This document shows positions 1-12,504 of a DNA stretch of 60,747 nt, one piece after another. The translations under genes were made by a program, and so were the position numbers. Source of the stretch: Phoronis australis (Eukaryota > Phoronida > Phoronidae); NCBI GenBank assembly GCA_002633005.1, contig NMRA01000523.1, positions 1 to 60,747 on the forward strand, given 5' to 3'. Below the pieces are notes generated by a model. The model made no database searches, was not told where the DNA came from, and was given only the letters and a program-made list of their open reading frames with translations. Each line of letters opens with the position of its first letter. Positions within the stretch are counted from its first letter, which is position 1.

Positions 1-699
1 GCTTTTGAATTTTGAAAATCGGACAAGAAATGTGACTTATTACAACCTAAAACTTTTGTACCATAAAGTAGCCATGTTATGCTTTTCATTAATTATGCTG
101 TATGTTCAACGCAATTGGGCCAATTACCAAAACTCCAAGCAGCAGTTGGATTTTGAGGTAAGCCAAGAGACGTACAATTCTTGGCGTAGCGCAGTCACTG
201 ATAATGCCAACAGTATGTGGTCGCGTTCGACAAAAAGATAAGAATCTTCGACGAAGTCGAATAAAAAGAGACAAACTGAGAGACTGCACAAAACACCCTA
301 TGGCACGCATTATAATTTCTACACCGTTGTAATTGTGAAGTGATGTGACACTGCGTAAGCACATGACAAATATGAACTTGAATCGGAGAAGGCCGAGTTT
401 ATACACGAGTCGTAAAACGTCACTACTTTATGGTATAGTAGATAAAAATAAAATAATCTCGTGTAATCTAATTAAAACCGCTATAAACAAAACATCAATC
501 AGAGTTTGGCTTACCACTGACTTTATGAAATTGTTCACAAATCGTTCCCAAGTCAAGTCGAAAGTGAATCCAGTTTTTCGAAAGAACTGACAGTTCGTTA
601 TCGCTTGAAAATGTGCCGCTCTAAAAGTTAAAACTAATCACGGCGTGTTATTTTAAAAGCCAAGATCGGTGAAACGGCATAACGAACTGACGTTCTTTG

Positions 700-900
700 C
701 GACACCAGTGACCGGTTGCATGAAACGATTCCAAACAGGGACTCAACTAAGGTCCCAAGTCTTTTTGCAAATTTGTGGACTCACAGATGCAATATTTTTC
801 CACCATTTCATCTTTATTATGAGCTCCTCTTTAATTAATGACATTTTCTAATAATTGAACTTCAAACTGAGCCTCTCAGAGTTCATTGAAAATAAATAGG
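700..900 (+). repeat. dispersed repeat, copy 1
   Basis: The stretch around 710-785 resembles 8365-8440 in the same orientation: both carry a CCGG(T/C)TG(C/T)ATGAAAC word, then similar spacing to a TTTGGACT word. The stretch 805-900 resembles the reverse complement of about 8815-8940: both contain TTATTATGAGCTCCT, then GACATTTTCTAATA, then GAAAATAAATAGGGAT. Divergence is high, so these are old copies of an unclassified interspersed repeat. No coding capacity was recognised. Confidence 0.5.
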
Positions 901-1234
901 GATTCAGGGGTGTTGAATGAAAAGAAACTAATTATTTTCGATAGTATTGACAGTTCAACGTAGAGTTCACTCTCGATTTGTATCAAAGAAAAAAAGATGA
1001 CTTAGTAATGAAAATAAAAATATACAAGAAAGGGCAGTCGATGTTTTCACAAGTCCAAAATGCGTAGTAGATTTAGAGAACTTGGTTGAATCCCTATTTG
1101 TTACCGTTTCGTGCAACCGGGCACAGAAATCACTTCACATATGTGTAAGGAATATGCCGAGAGCATGTTTTCGTGGCGATACTCAGTAATCTCAATCAAA
1201 AATTCATTTTTGGACGGGAAACGAGTTTACAGCA

Positions 1235-1321
1235 CATGGGCGGCGCACCATAACGTTTTCAGTGCTGCGCCTCCCACGGTCTATGGGCGGTGCACCACTT
1301 TTTTCAGTGCTGCGCCGCCCA
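1235..1321. repeat. GC-rich paired repeat with palindromic ends
   Basis: Two units of about 45 bp follow each other, each with an ATGGGCGG(C/T)GCACCA word followed by TTTTCAGTGCTGCGCC. The outer ends CATGGGCGGCGCA and TGCGCCGCCCATG are inverted, so the whole can fold as a hairpin. It is much richer in GC than its surroundings. It may be the remnant of a small inverted-repeat element. Confidence 0.6.
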
Positions 1322-3460
1322 TGCAGCAGCCAGCTTGCAAAATCCTGATGATCTTAAGTGGGTATAATAAAATAAAAAAAAATGTTAGAAAACCTATCGA
1401 CCCTTGCTACTGACGGCTAGCTTACTTCCTACTCGGAAGAGCCTAGTCTTACGAAGAAAGCAGAGAAGGCAGAGCTTGCCGTAACTTTTCAGTCCAAAAT
1501 GATGCCGAGAAAACCATATACGAGTACAACTTAAAAATGCGCAACGCAATGGTTAATGAGGTATGTATTTTAATGACGGTGAGCTACTCGAGTCTATAAA
1601 AAATCTTCAAGTGGGCAAGTCTATTGGCGTTATCAGAGATAAATGGGGATGTCACATTATTCTGGATTACGGGAGGTCGAGGACCGAGCACAAGAAAACC
1701 ATATCTGAAGAAACTAATCGATGAAACCAGGGAACGTACTATGTGAACAGCAAAATTTTCAATGAACAAATCGCTTTGATAACAGACAGCCGCAGCGTTT
1801 TCTTGCAAGACGTCACTTTGCAAAGCGACGTCTTGCGAGAAAATGGATGCACAAGCCTACTCCCATTCTAAAAGACCATCAGTGACCAAAAGCGTTTACA
1901 CCGTTAGCAGATATTCCCGTGTTGAAACCCCGCCGGTTGGCCGGACAGGAATCTTTTCCGACTTAACTACAGGTAACGTGACCACCATTACATGTACGGC
2001 GTGTATGCATGTATACATGAACGCTAGTTACATTCGATATCAACGCGTTGTTTTATATAAACACAATTAAAGATAATTTACTGTATCCGCTTGCGGCAAG
2101 TACGGTGTATTGTGCAGTTATTCAACTAAATTATTTCTTTTGTTGTAATGGGTCGGTGGCTTTTACAAGAAATAAACTTGAATATTCGAGCTTTAAACGC
2201 TTTGTACGTTTCAAACAGAAACGGTGCTTCGATAGGCCGAGGTTGAATGCCACTTGTGACGATAAAGAGCAGACAACAAGACACCCCAGACAAACGCGTT
2301 GATGTTGAATGCTCGTTTGGCATAAAAAATCCCGTCGACTTTCACTAGGATCGACGTTTGAGGTCAATTATTCGTCGACCCCGACGTCGGACAAACGTTA
2401 GATTTCGACGTCTAACAATTATCATTTCAAAAGTTTTAACCAAACCGCAACAGACGTTCCGGTGTCATTTCAACAGTTGTTAAAGGTGGTAGTGTCTGCA
2501 GGGTAAAACTTTACTCAAAAATATACTAAACCATTACACTGACAGCATTATTTTAACTCGGGTTTGGGTATGAAAACTTTTTACATGTGCACCATGCCTA
2601 TATTAATCACTGACGTACATGTACAGCTCTGCTACGGTGATCCTTGTCCGCTCAGAAGAGTTTAAGAATACCGGTCCCTAATTTAGATGCAGTTAATATC
2701 AAGAGAAAAAAGTTATCGTATCAGAAACTCTCGAAAGAAGTCAGACTTCAACCTGTTATCCGGCAAAGGAGTTCAAGAAAATAAACTAGAAAACAGCGCG
2801 TCCCAGTTTCTGGTGCCTGTTTCATGAAACCAACTCAAGATTGAGACAGAAATCTAATCCAAGGACCTCACTTGAAAAACGATTATGCCACGGACTTACC
2901 AGCGCGTCACAGCCTAGAAATAATTTTTAGAAATCGTCCCAGTAACTAGAAGTTACGAATATATTCTCACAGGCGTGAGACTTGATCATTTTCTGAAATA
3001 GTTGGAGAGAGCCCAAAACCGAATTTCTGTCTTCAATGAAGGTCTTAAGTCACTTCCATGATAAAGGCTCCTGAATAAAATTTTGTAAATAACACCTAGT
3101 TTTCAGGGAGCATTGATGTCACTTTGCTTGATCTGCAATATGCACGGTGAAGCTGCTGGCGTGACTCGGATGCAATTTTGCTTTCCAGCTGCTAACCAAA
3201 GATACTGAGACACCACCAAGTGATGGTTTCATGAAAACACCGTAGCAGGTACTTGGCATTTTTTCATTTAATTTCAGTGTTTGTTATAGCCAGTTTGTAA
3301 CAAATGAGAATCACTTAATGACTATTACATCACAAAATGACACGACACTAAGACAGCTTGTCCGAATCGCTGAACATAGCTCAGATGTCTGTAGCATGAG
3401 AACTCCATATGAAAATCCATCGTTCAATCAATATCCCGCCCTAACCACTGTCTTCCCCAG

Positions 3461-5388
3461 TTAGTTTTTCCAAGTGAGACCCTCAGGCATAATAAATGGC
3501 GCTACCATCTTTTCCATCGAAGGTTTCTTTGTTGTGGTAGTCGTCGTTGTCGGTAGTGGGCAGCACAGCTTTGTGTCTTCGCACTGGTAGCTCGTCGGAC
3601 AATCGTTGACACCGTCCTTTGGATTGCATTCGAAAACTTTATTCGTTCCCTTTACATAGTGCGGTTTACCGCCACTTTTGCAACGGGGCGTAAGGGGGCA
3701 GCACCTCCATCCATCCGTACCGATGTAGCAAAAAGACGTTCGGGAGTCACACGAACACTTCCCACCGACCGTCTGCTTCTGGGGATAGCCCCACGGACAC
3801 TTGGTTGCAGCCCACGTCAATGTCACGATTGCCTACAACATGTACACATTGTAACGCTAAAGAAAAAAAAGATATGTTAAAGAACAGTAAGACACATAAT
3901 TAACTGGACTGCATGAAGGTAATGAAGCGATTTTAAGCGACATCAAATTGTCGCAATAACACGAAGAATCGGCGCGCTTCGGAAAGAAAATGCATTTCTC
4001 CGTTTGGAGTTAACGAAGAGTGATATCGCTTTTGAACTACTCCGGAGTATTTTCATCGCAACCATTACATACACACCTACATTTATATAAGAAGTCCTCA
4101 TATGCATGTGAAATGACTCGGTCAGTTTGGGTCCACGTGGCAAACTGGTCGATTTCTCAGGGCTTGGAATGACCCATGACAAAAAAAGAGGACAATTTCC
4201 TGGTGATTATCGTTCTACATATAAATAGGATTATGCGACAGAAATATTTCGTGTTGAAAAATTTAAATGCAAGAAGCTTTTTCAACAGAAAAGATGAAAT
4301 AAGTGGAAACTTGAAATCAAATAAGAGGAAACAGAGAACAAAACTGGGATATCCTCTTAAAAAAGAAAAATTCAAAGCACTGATTTCCGTTGAAATCGTT
4401 GTCGTTTTTGCTGTCATTATTCCTGGCTTCTGATTGGCTGATTCATTAGTCGCACAAATATTTATTACTCTTAAAATATTTATTGTACTGTTATTATTTC
4501 TGGTTTCTTATTGGGTAATAATTCCGGAATTCCGAGAGCAATTAAATCGGACTTATTTGGCACTCGGCCAACGACTACGTATACACTGCAGACTAAGGTA
4601 ACAATTTACGAACAGCGATACGAAGCTAGGGTGTAATAGACACCAAGTAATCACTAATACATTGCTCTAGACTACTATTAGCGCAACTGTTAACTGAAGG
4701 GTTACAAAAAGTAAACTCAGTTTAGGCCCCCCTTTCTATAAGGGCTTGTTTTGTGCAGGTCCCCAAGCTGTAGCTTATCAGCTTGATGGATAATCCGGCA
4801 CGGATGGAATACCCAATATAGTGGCGGATTTAAGAGGAGGGGCCAAAAGGGCCATGCCCCCCAAAAAATCTCCTAGATTCCATTTGGCTGTACGGGGTGC
4901 GAACGCCTGACGGGCCGCAAAATCCTGGCTAATACTCTGCCCTGGCCCTTTCTAACTCAAAATACTGGACCCCCGCCTCTGCCACAGGATGTATTATAAT
5001 ATCTACAAGATGGCCAGCGAGAGCCACATAAATACTAAAACTGAACGAGATGTTGCCTCCGACAATAGACGAAAGAGTTTGTAATTTCTAGCAACGCTGC
5101 TTTCAAGGTTAAAAGCGAAACGCCAAGCAAACATCGAATCGGCGTGTTCCGTCCTAATGAACAGGTCGTTTTAACAAAACTATGTATAGGCGTGATAAAT
5201 ACATGCATGCCGCTTAATTGTAGAAAGCATACTAGCCCTATAACATCCACGGTTTGTTATAAAATGGTTGACAAAACATGCAGAAGGCAATTTACTGTTT
5301 AGAAAGTCCGTTCTGATTCTGAAATACAATATTTTCATTTAGTTTTCTAAGACTACATACTTACAAGAAAACAGAGTAAGACTTTCAT
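3461..5388 (-). CDS. small secreted cysteine-rich protein (two exons)
   Basis: Exon 1 coding is 5388-5365 (ATG, eight codons, then a GTAAGT donor). Exon 2 is 3832-3461, after a TTGTAG acceptor, ending in TAA. Both junctions are phase 0, giving about 131 residues. The join makes a textbook signal peptide, MKVLLCFLAIVTLTWAA, which is why I chose this start. The mature part has twelve cysteines in two modules: residues 20-59 (C20, C34, C36, C43, CC52-53, C59) and 77-100 (C77, C86, C92, CC98-99, then Pro). The second pattern, DCP...C....CCP, resembles lustrin-like or WAP-like half-modules, but I cannot assign a family. A run of seven threonines (about 103-109) looks like a mucin-type O-glycosylated linker before a short tail. 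It is probably extracellular; inhibitor, matrix or defence roles are all possible. The intron holds two MITE relics. Confidence 0.8.
4158..4192 (+). mobile_element. solo left end of CAGGGCTTGGAAT MITE
   Basis: The first 35 bases nearly match the left end of the element at 11584: both start CAGGGCTTGGAATGACC and continue with a similar AATGACAAAAAA word. No matching right end (ATTCCAAGCCCTG) was found nearby, so this is a truncated copy. It lies inside the intron of the cysteine-rich gene. Confidence 0.6.
4820..4985. mobile_element. GGCGGAT-ended MITE
   Basis: It begins AGTGGCGGATTTAAGAGG and ends CCCCCGCCTCTGCCAC. The internal words (gccatgcccccc, attccatttggctg, taatactctgccctgg, ctcaaaatactgga) match, in reverse complement, the element at 45042-45200. 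It is a non-autonomous DNA transposon in the cysteine-rich gene's intron. The superfamily is not clear from the sequence. Confidence 0.65.
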
Positions 5389-6301
5389 TGCTGAAGCTGA
5401 CAATTGTAAACTTTATGGGTACAAAACACTGGTTTTAAAAAGCCGAGTCATCTGCGAGATTTTAGCTGTTGGAAACGAGAGGCTTCTATTGGGGAAAACA
5501 CAGAATGTGCCCATAGGTTAAAATAAAACTAATAAGAAAATCACCACCAGAACCTTTGGGAAATGACGTACCTACACGCTCACGCGCAGATTTGGGATTA
5601 TGGGATAATACACTTAACGCTGAAATAAAATAATTAATCAGGATTAACCAATAAACATAAATAATATGTCCTCAAACTGTCTGCGAACATTTATTTAATG
5701 TGGGTTTTGAATGACTTTTTAGTCCACCAATATGATTTTATTGTAGACGGAAATTCCTCACGTTTTAGCTATCAGTGGTGAACTCGACTGATGCGGAGAG
5801 TTTCATAAAAGACCATTCCTATATGTCTAAACAATCTATCAAATACCAAACAAAAGTGACGCGCCCATCTTTAAATATACTTGTCCGATATCAATTGCTA
5901 TGGCCGATTTACGGATTGCGCAGTTGGTTTTCAACCCCGTAACCACGCTCTCGGAAACTCGCACACAAATTTGTTAGCATGTATTTACAGCGAACAAATA
6001 CATTGCTAGACTTTGATCCAATGCCCTAGTTCCTCAGCTCCGTTTCAGCCACTATATTTATTAATAAAACATAACAATAGTTCCATGTGATCAATATATG
6101 TAATAGGCCCACCTGACCTGCCCGCTCACGTCACGTGTACCAGACAGGCCTGCAATTATTTTTTTAATGGAAGAAATCAATGCAACTGTAGTAACACCTG
6201 TGGGTTAATCGGTTACGGCCTTTGATGCAAATTGATGTAACTCTTTAGTTCGTGATCGCTATTTCGTGATCACTTGCATGGCAGTCAAAGTTTTCTCTCA
6301 A

Positions 6302-6315
6302 GCGCCCTCTCGTGA
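6302..6315 (-). promoter_or_regulatory. CTCF-like motif
   Basis: On the minus strand this reads TCACGAGAGGGCGC. It agrees with the bilaterian CTCF core CCASYAGRKGGCRS except for the first base and the Y position. It is a sequence match only; occupancy is unknown. Confidence 0.3.
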
Positions 6316-8364
6316 GCAAAGCACTCGTAGGTGATGACTCTGAATCGCCCACTATCTGCTTGTCCGTGGATAATACGATCAAGTTCCTGAGTGATTTGAC
6401 TTCCTTAGCTGGAAAGTCACGTGAGAGGACTAGCATGACATGTGTTGCTCATTGCTGCGCATTTAGGCTACTACGAGCTGTCATCAACGCAGCATACGCG
6501 GATCAGTGAGATTAGAGATTGTAAATGTGTTTCATTGCCGTTACCCAGCGGACATCGACTTGGAATTAAACTTAAGTACACTGTAAACGAGACTATTGTG
6601 AGGGGGACCAATCTGATCACTGTTGTGTTGGCAAGTCTTTCTTGCGGAGTTACTTGACGCCATTTCTATGTCTTTGACCAATCATGAACCAGAAATGATC
6701 AGTCAGTGAACCAGAGATTGCGGCAGTTCTCTCAGCCTCGCTACTAGTAGTCTAGAGACATAGCATGATTGACTAATCAACCAATGAAAGAGCAATCCTA
6801 GAAAAATCTCCAATTAAGAACAAGTCGTGACGTGAAACGATGACAATCACCACGTAGCCCTTAAGCAGATCTTTCCAAACTAAAAACTTTTCAAAAGATT
6901 ACGTCAAAGGGTCGCGGAGTGAGCTCCGGAAACAATTATTCGAAAAGTTCCAGTCAAAGCGCTATCTTGAGTCCGAATTCTACCCAAAACGATAGGCCTC
7001 ACGTTTTTCATGAGATAGAGGTTTGTAGTATAAATTTCATGTCATGTAACGCGCGGATAGAGGAGCGATACAAAACGCTCGGCTTCTAACTGTCAAAAAA
7101 CTGATTTAGGCCACTTCATCGTTATGAAACCAGTCTTATCTTGTTCTCAACTTACATCTAGAATAAACATGACTTCTACATCGCTAGTGCTCTAGACCAG
7201 TGAAGTTGCTTGTCACGGCGAAATACTGAGCTTTTGCAGACGACAAGGCAGCATCGGTGGGGAATACATATGTATTTAGGTTCGTCTTTTTAAAGTGTTT
7301 TACTGGTCCGTTTTGAACATCTTCACGATATGCAATTAGGCCTAAAAACCTATTCAGAATTTCTTGCACAGTAGCAAGTACTCGCACTGGCAAGTGACAC
7401 GGTGCCCTCAAGGAAGGGAAGTGGATGTCGTACTCTTCAACTATGGCGGGTAGCTCGTCCGTCACAAGTAAACACGATCACGTGCCCCGTAAACTCAAAA
7501 GAGCATGACTAAAGTCCTCGGAGAAGTCATATTTTTAGGGGAAGGGATAAAGGTGGGCTTCCAAATCTAAGACAATTCTCACATCTGGCCACAATTTGAA
7601 CCCTAAAAATGCTTATTCCAGGTGCGGCTGCACCATGTCTACAGCCGTTGAAAGGTCTTGAAACAAGACCCGTATTTATAATATACCTGGAATCAGGATA
7701 AAGTCACATTATACCCTGTCCTCTTGTCTAGCGTGTTCAGAAAACTACGCCAGTACTACAGTGCAATATTAACATACCGAAACTTCAATCAAGCAAAAAT
7801 AGTCGGACCTCCAGTCACATTTTAACTCCTGTTTCTGGGTTAACCGGAACATAATCCCCAAAATTACATGTAAATGAAAACGTGCAAAGCCTACCAGAAA
7901 ATTGAAAAATGTCTCGGCGACGCGTTCCCACTACTCTAATTATGTTGACTGCCTCCACGGGGATTTTAGGATTGCCCGACAACTAGACAGTGCCCCAGCT
8001 GACTCACAAAGGCGGTCAGTGGTGAACCACATTTGAAAAGATGAGAGGAGACCCGATTTTGGATAAGCGAGCCATTACTTGTTTAGATGCAGAAAGCTAT
8101 CTTTATGCTTTTAAGCTCATCTTATCATTTATAGGAGTATAATGAAAAAACAATAAATAAACCACCTAACACAAAGCAGTCACAGGTAGCCTAAAACATT
8201 CATGCCAGACAGACGAGAGATGCGACCTATCGCACGCGGACAAATAAAAATTCTTCAGTTTCGGCAGACAGAGCAAAGTAATTGGCCAATGACATTCTAT
8301 TGAACCGCAATGTGAGGTCTGATGGGTGATGTCAACCATACACAGACATGTAGAGGCACAGTGC

Positions 8365-8940
8365 CCGGCTGTATGAAACAGTCTCAAATAGGCACCCAAT
8401 TGTGTCCTTAACTTTTCACCACATCTTTGGACTTGTATGGAAACAATGACTGTCCTTTCTTAGGCTAGTTCATTTCCTTTACTAAGTCAAGTTTTGTCTT
8501 CAATACAATGAGAGTAAATTCTATATCAGAATTGTCAATATTACTGAAAATATAGCCAGCTCCTTACTAGCCACCCAATAATAAAATTAAACACCTCTAG
8601 AAATTTTGATGACTGAGGACTGGCTGCCATCTTCCTCACAAGTGATTGCCACTAGGTGGAGCTCACAACTAGTGGTAATCACTACTGAGAAAGATGACAG
8701 CCACAATCATCAGAATTTCTAGAGGTATTCTCATTTTTCCATTGGATGCTGGCTACCATACATTTATGCACATCACATTCTGATGAATTTATTTTCCTAT
8801 TAATGAAAATAAATAGGGATCTTTTCATGCAATGCCCCTTTTAAGTCCATTTCCATTGAAATCAGGGCTCAATTTCTAAATGTTGTATTAGAAAATGTCA
8901 TATTATAAGTCAAAAAGGAGCTCATAATAAAAACAAAACA
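8365..8940. repeat. dispersed repeat, copy 2 (rearranged)
   Basis: The part near 8365-8440 matches 710-785 in direct orientation. The part near 8815-8940 matches 805-900 in inverted orientation. The inverted-repeat element at 8592-8727 lies between the two parts, so the older repeat seems to have been rearranged or interrupted. Confidence 0.45.
8592..8727. mobile_element. foldback MITE with long inverted arms
   Basis: The left arm starts ACCTCTAGAAATT. The right arm ends AATTTCTAGAGGT. The arms stay complementary inward through GATGA, GCTGCCATCTT and AGTGATT.CCACTAG on the left and their complements on the right. Only a short centre (AGGTGGAGCTCACAA) is unpaired. No open frame is present. 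The centre includes CCACTAGGTGGAG, close to a CTCF core. Confidence 0.75.
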
Positions 8941-11236
8941 AATGAAAAACATGTCAATTATCAAAAAACAAAAAGACACAAATGAAAACACCCTGAGGAC
9001 CGAAAATTGATGAAAAATTGAATAAAAATTTATAGGTGAGATGACAGACAAAACAGAGAACATCAACAACCATGATCCTACGGCAATTATACCAAAGAAT
9101 TAGATACTGCAGGTGGAGATTCAGTCATATACCAAATGCGAAAAGGTTTGGTCAAAGAGCTGAGGAGCAAGAGCTCCACATACATATTTCGGAAAATGGC
9201 TGTCATGGCGCCATCTTGCATCCGATTTTGCGCTCCCCCCTCAAAAAGTCCTTGGGCTATTGACTACATAAACCCAGTATGTAAATTTCATTTCGATCAG
9301 ACGAAAAGTAGAATCTCAATTATGATAACAATAAAAGAACAGTCATAGTAGCAGTAAATCTCAAATATCGCAAGAACCCTAAGTCGTATTTAGAATCGGG
9401 CTCCACAATGCCAATAACGCTTGAAAAGGTCTATCCATATACCTAATACTTCAGATAAATCCCTCACGGGACGATGACGAAATGACATTAAAACTCATTA
9501 GATAGCAGTCATTGGAAAATCTTGCACAACTCGGAGAAAAACAAACGTCACCCTTCTAATACCATGTGAAATGATCTATCCAATGAAATCAGAAATCCAT
9601 CTAAAGAAACCAGAGCTTTTGGACTCTGTGAACCAAAATGGTGAAAGATGGCTGCCACTGCACCATTTTGCTTCGGATTTCAACCAAAAGCAATAGGTTT
9701 CAACCTATTAACAAGACAAAAATGTTGTTTGTAAATTCCACAATGATTTGATTTGAACAGCAGCCTGTAGCGTGCGAATAAAGAAACAAACAAAAAAATT
9801 AAAAAATAGATTTTAAAACAAAGCAACAGGCTTGGAGAAATTTCAATTCTGTTCAGCAAATAATAAACAGGGTATATTAGGTTATCTATGACCTTACGAC
9901 TTCAATTCTAAGACAAATAGAAAAAAAACAATAAGCTTTTATTAAAATCGGCTGGGGGTTATTTAGCAATGAATGTACCTTTCTTGCACATGAAAATTTG
10001 ACTTAAGAAAATGTGGTCACGTGACATTAATAAAGACACAGTAGCAAGAAGCATATTTTTAGAATCTTTGATCTTTCTTTTTTCAAAAAGTATATAATTT
10101 TAATGGTTGACAGAGCAATTTTTGGTATTAGACTTAGAATTGAGGTCATTTATTAAGCTACCAGATAACCTTAAGAAAATTAGTAGTACATGTAAGTCTG
10201 AAACTATTTAGAACTGTTTCATGCAGGCATTGGGGATGGCAACCAATAAATGAATGTAAAGTTTCACCAGCATTTTGGACTCGGAGGTGGTAACTAGTCC
10301 CTAGAAACAAAATTAATTTATTGGTCAAGGATTGCAGTTTTATTTAGTATAAGTATTTAAAGTATGTACAATCACAGGGCTTACCTTTGATTGTTCAGAA
10401 AACATAAGAAATTATACTAAACCTTGTAACGGTGATTCAGCCCAAAACATTGCCTGTCTCCTGTTATTGCATATTAATTAATAACACTCCTAGATGATGG
10501 GATTAGTCAGCTAAAATGCCTTCAGAGTAAGTACCAAAATGAATCGACGATGATTTCTCTAACAGTTCGTACAATAATGAACGAACTATATTTCCCCTGA
10601 GAGCTTCGGGTTAGTAGTTCAAGGTGATTTTCTCCCCCAAACTCAATTAACTTGCTGAAAATGTTATCACTTGTCTTGGTCTTTTTTCAGACTTCGAAAA
10701 GGTATCTCAGATAACTTCAAAACATTTGAGGGTTGGCAAAAAGGTAACAGTATACCATAAGAGATGTAACCATACACGTTTAATCTCTTCTTCTTGAGAC
10801 TATTTTACAACATTTAGTGTCGGAACATATCAATGCAAAAATATCTGCATGTATAATTATGATTTTAAAAATTCGTCAATTTCACATCAGAAAAACAAAA
10901 GCCAATGCCACCAGTTGATCAGCTGTAACATAATAACATAGGCAAACACTAACTGATGATTTGTTAATTAGCTGATATCGAGTTCCAGTACGAGCACTCA
11001 TTGGCAGATACATACTATGTAGAATCGGGACAACCAATCACATCAGTAGTAATCCTCCTTTGCATTTAGTGTTAAAACTCCCCATATATTGCTGCTCGTC
11101 TTCCCTTGGCTTAAGGTATAATAAAAAATGATGAGGAGTTGCATTGTATTTTTATGACAACTCAGTATTTGTGCATGCTGTGGCTCACTTTCCCGTGAGA
11201 CACCAGAAAAATGCAGAAATGGCACAAAGTTGGTGG

Positions 11237-12318
11237 TTATACCGTGCTCAACCGGCCAATCGTTGAGCCCTGTTGAGCGAGGCTTTTCCTCAATGGACCA
11301 AATGTGTTGGTGCAGATGACACACTGGCGCTGGGTACGTTCATACATCACACTCGTGTTCACGGAGCTAAGAAACTTTGTAATTAAAGAGTCGATTTCCT
11401 TCGGTCCATTTTCTTGTTTTAGAGATGTTGAAATCATAATTGTGAATTTCAGTGGTATAAAGGAAAGATTTAATGATGCTGACAATGTATCCACTTGTCC
11501 AATCAAAGTAAATGGTGGTTTTAAGCACTTTAAATGAGACAGACTGTTGAACAGACAATTTACCATCGAAGCAGTTTATGTATCAGGGCTTGGAATGACC
11601 AATGACAAAAAACGCGGAAACTTTTTACGGCCCAAATCATGCGCTCTACCCAGCCTTGAAATGGTCGACGTGAACCTTTCCCCGACTAAAATTGGGAGGA
11701 CTAAAAAAAAAGTTACCACCATCAGTAGCATGCGTCTGCGTCCTTTTAGCTCGTCCGTCCACTCCCAACCCACACATTTTTGGCTGCAGAGCCGTAGTAT
11801 TTGTCGCCGCGGTTTACAATAACACGAGACGCCATTGAAAATCCCACCACGCTATCCCAGATGCCCCGGCAATGTTGACAATTTACGTTTTTCGAGGTGA
11901 ACGTCGTCTGCAACGCCGCGGTAAGAAAGGAATTTGCCGCAGAAATTGTATATCAAATACGATTTTTTCTTACGCGGAAATATAATAAAATGCGCGGACA
12001 TAACATTTGAAAAAAGCGGAAATCTGCGTTTCCGCGGAAAATTCCAAGCCCTGATGTATTCATTACTGTCACATATCAATCAGTTAGTAGACTTCACTTA
12101 AATCAGATCATAGGAAACCAAAGAAAAAACTTACAATTCATCGCTATTTGGTGGTAAAAGCACCGACAATACGATAGATCTGTCAAAATGCTGTTTTGTT
12201 TTAGTGATCCACATCCAATGGTCACCTTGCAAGTCCCTCATGTGAGCATGGCTGGCAGTGTCACTGGTTCCCGCATGGAAAACAATGACATGTGGCTTGG
12301 GTGAGGGAATGTATCTTG
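11237..12318 (-). CDS. partial gene with SGNH-esterase-like exon (two exons visible)
   Basis: The upstream exon is 12318-12135: acceptor TTTTTTAG, donor GTAAGT, phase 1 in and phase 2 out. It encodes a stretch with PHVIVFHAGTSDT, then HMRDL, and RSIVLSVLLPPNSDE. This resembles block III and the following strand of SGNH/GDSL hydrolases, which also occur as esterase domains in CR1-type LINE ORF1 proteins. A terminal exon at 11543-11237 (acceptor TTCAACAG, ending at a stop) joins in frame and adds about 102 codons, including a KEIDSLITKFL helix-like piece and a C-x2-C pair. I do not see the 5' exons or the catalytic Ser block. A MITE occupies the intron. The gene may be real, a decayed retroelement ORF, or a pseudogene. 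The first exon is better supported than the second. Confidence 0.42.
11584..12053. mobile_element. MITE with CAGGGCTTGGAAT terminal inverted repeats
   Basis: The left end is CAGGGCTTGGAAT and the right end ATTCCAAGCCCTG, a perfect 13-bp inverted repeat. Both sides are flanked by ATGTAT, a likely target duplication; it could be the visible part of an 8-bp site. The 470-bp interior is rich in CGCGG words and has no transposase. The CAGGG start suggests a hAT-type element, but the superfamily is inferred. A second, truncated copy is at 4158. Confidence 0.8.
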
Positions 12319-12504
12319 CTAAAAAATGTAAATAGTTATAACAGTAGCATGTAACATCAAAGTTCAACATGGTCGGCAAGCTAGTTGTGTGAAGGCTATC
12401 ATCAAAAGTTACCTAGGGACAGCTACCTCGAAAGTTCACACCACCCAGCAGTTATGCACACGTCACCTCATCGTGAAACTGATATCAATATGTAGAGATA
12501 ACGA

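Larger units (their letters stand above)
1..3460. other. gene-free stretch, left edge
   Basis: I see no supportable gene here. Open frames are short, lack homology that I recognise, and are not bounded by convincing splice sites. The stretch holds a GC-rich direct/inverted repeat at 1235-1321 and one copy of a dispersed repeat at about 700-900. There is also a patch with several GTCGAC/GACGTC words near 2330-2420. The region lies downstream of the minus-strand cysteine-rich gene; a variant ATTAAA signal on the minus strand at 3267-3272 could serve that gene. Confidence 0.5.
5389..11236. other. gene-free stretch
   Basis: I see no gene I can support. The longest open frame (7184-7465, minus, 93 codons) has neither an ATG nor a plausible splice acceptor at its open end and resembles nothing I know. 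The stretch holds the 8592-8727 inverted repeat, the second copy of the dispersed repeat (8365-8940), and AT-rich sequence from 9.7 to 11.0 kb without evident structure. A CTCF-like word lies at 6302-6315 on the minus strand. Confidence 0.5.

Noticed and set aside
7184-7465. 93-codon minus-strand frame
   Set aside because: It has no ATG, a stop lies just upstream, no splice acceptor opens it, and no homology was recognised.
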